DNA from: Spirochaetaceae bacterium
GTDB taxonomy: Bacteria; Spirochaetota; Spirochaetia; DSM-27196; SLAA01
DNA length: 31,606 bases
Assembly (NCBI GenBank): GCA_003564775.1
Contig: PXEI01000170.1
Span: forward strand, 1 to 31,606
Direction of reading: 5' to 3'
Both the position numbers and the translations under genes were made by a program. The stretch's first letter is position 1, and each line of letters opens with the position of its first letter. This document shows, in pieces, positions 31,574 to 31,606 of this stretch. Below the pieces are notes generated by a model. It saw only the letters and a list, made by a program, of their open reading frames with translations. It had not been told where the DNA came from and did not search any database.

Positions 31574-31606
31574 TAGGAATGCACAATCGTTATCTACGTA
31601 TCGTAC

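Noticed and set aside
1..31606. tRNA, rRNA, insertion sequence, prophage, toxin-antitoxin or defence genes
   Set aside because: I looked for clover-leaf patterns, transposase or integrase motifs and terminal repeats and found none; the gene content is core metabolism and envelope.

Overview
The window is about 31.6 kb of chromosome, densely packed with overlapping genes. It reads like a spirochaete (Spirochaetales; free-living, moderate GC). The evidence is a trans-2-enoyl-CoA reductase very close to the Treponema denticola enzyme as I remember it, tandem DUF115/MAF-type proteins, a MurE without the standard diaminopimelate motif, a FemX-type peptidoglycan bridge enzyme, and spirochaete-style acidic proteins. 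This is inferred from protein families; there is no rRNA in the window. I see no tRNA, CRISPR, transposon, phage gene or attachment site.

Layout. (1) 1-5150, plus strand: the 3' end of a very acidic repeat protein, then a GAF-like protein that can be read in full only by a -1 shift at a run of ten A's, then two DUF115/MAF-like proteins, all start/stop-coupled. (2) 5131-5970, minus: a MEMO-family protein. (3) 6052-7368, plus: a two-TM sensor-like protein ending in what looks like a degenerate GGDEF fold. (4) 12788 back to 7320, minus: fabV, rnz, then a GldA/GldF/GldG-type ABC exporter set. (5) 12939-22782, plus: a tightly overlapping eight-gene run of hisD-like, folC, rqcH/NFACT, AMMECR1, two uncharacterised proteins, murD and adenosine deaminase. 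(6) 26145 back to 22779, minus: metG and a femX-like gene. (7) 26281-30933, plus: hflK, hflC, murE, ddl. (8) 31515 back to 31006, minus: a small nitroreductase.

How the genes fit together. MurD, MurE, Ddl and the FemX-like enzyme cover much of stem-peptide and bridge synthesis. MurE carries EDPR where diaminopimelate enzymes have DNPR, consistent with the ornithine-type wall known from spirochaetes. HflK/HflC would regulate FtsH. RqcH, MetG and RNase Z serve translation and RNA quality control. AMMECR1 and MEMO are two parts of the conserved AMMECR1/MEMO/radical-SAM trio, here in different transcription units 11 kb apart. The DUF115 pair suggests a surface or flagellin glycosylation locus.

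The most unusual signal is at 824-860: A10, an 8-nt spacer and a perfect 6-bp hairpin, lying in the only short interval where the two frames can be joined. Also notable are a HisD homologue with two of four zinc ligands and a further active-site histidine replaced, two adjacent proteins of unknown function coupled to murD, and start codons placed almost at the predicted transcription start. No stretch over 300 bases lacks a gene; the longest gap (12789-12938) is 150 bases.
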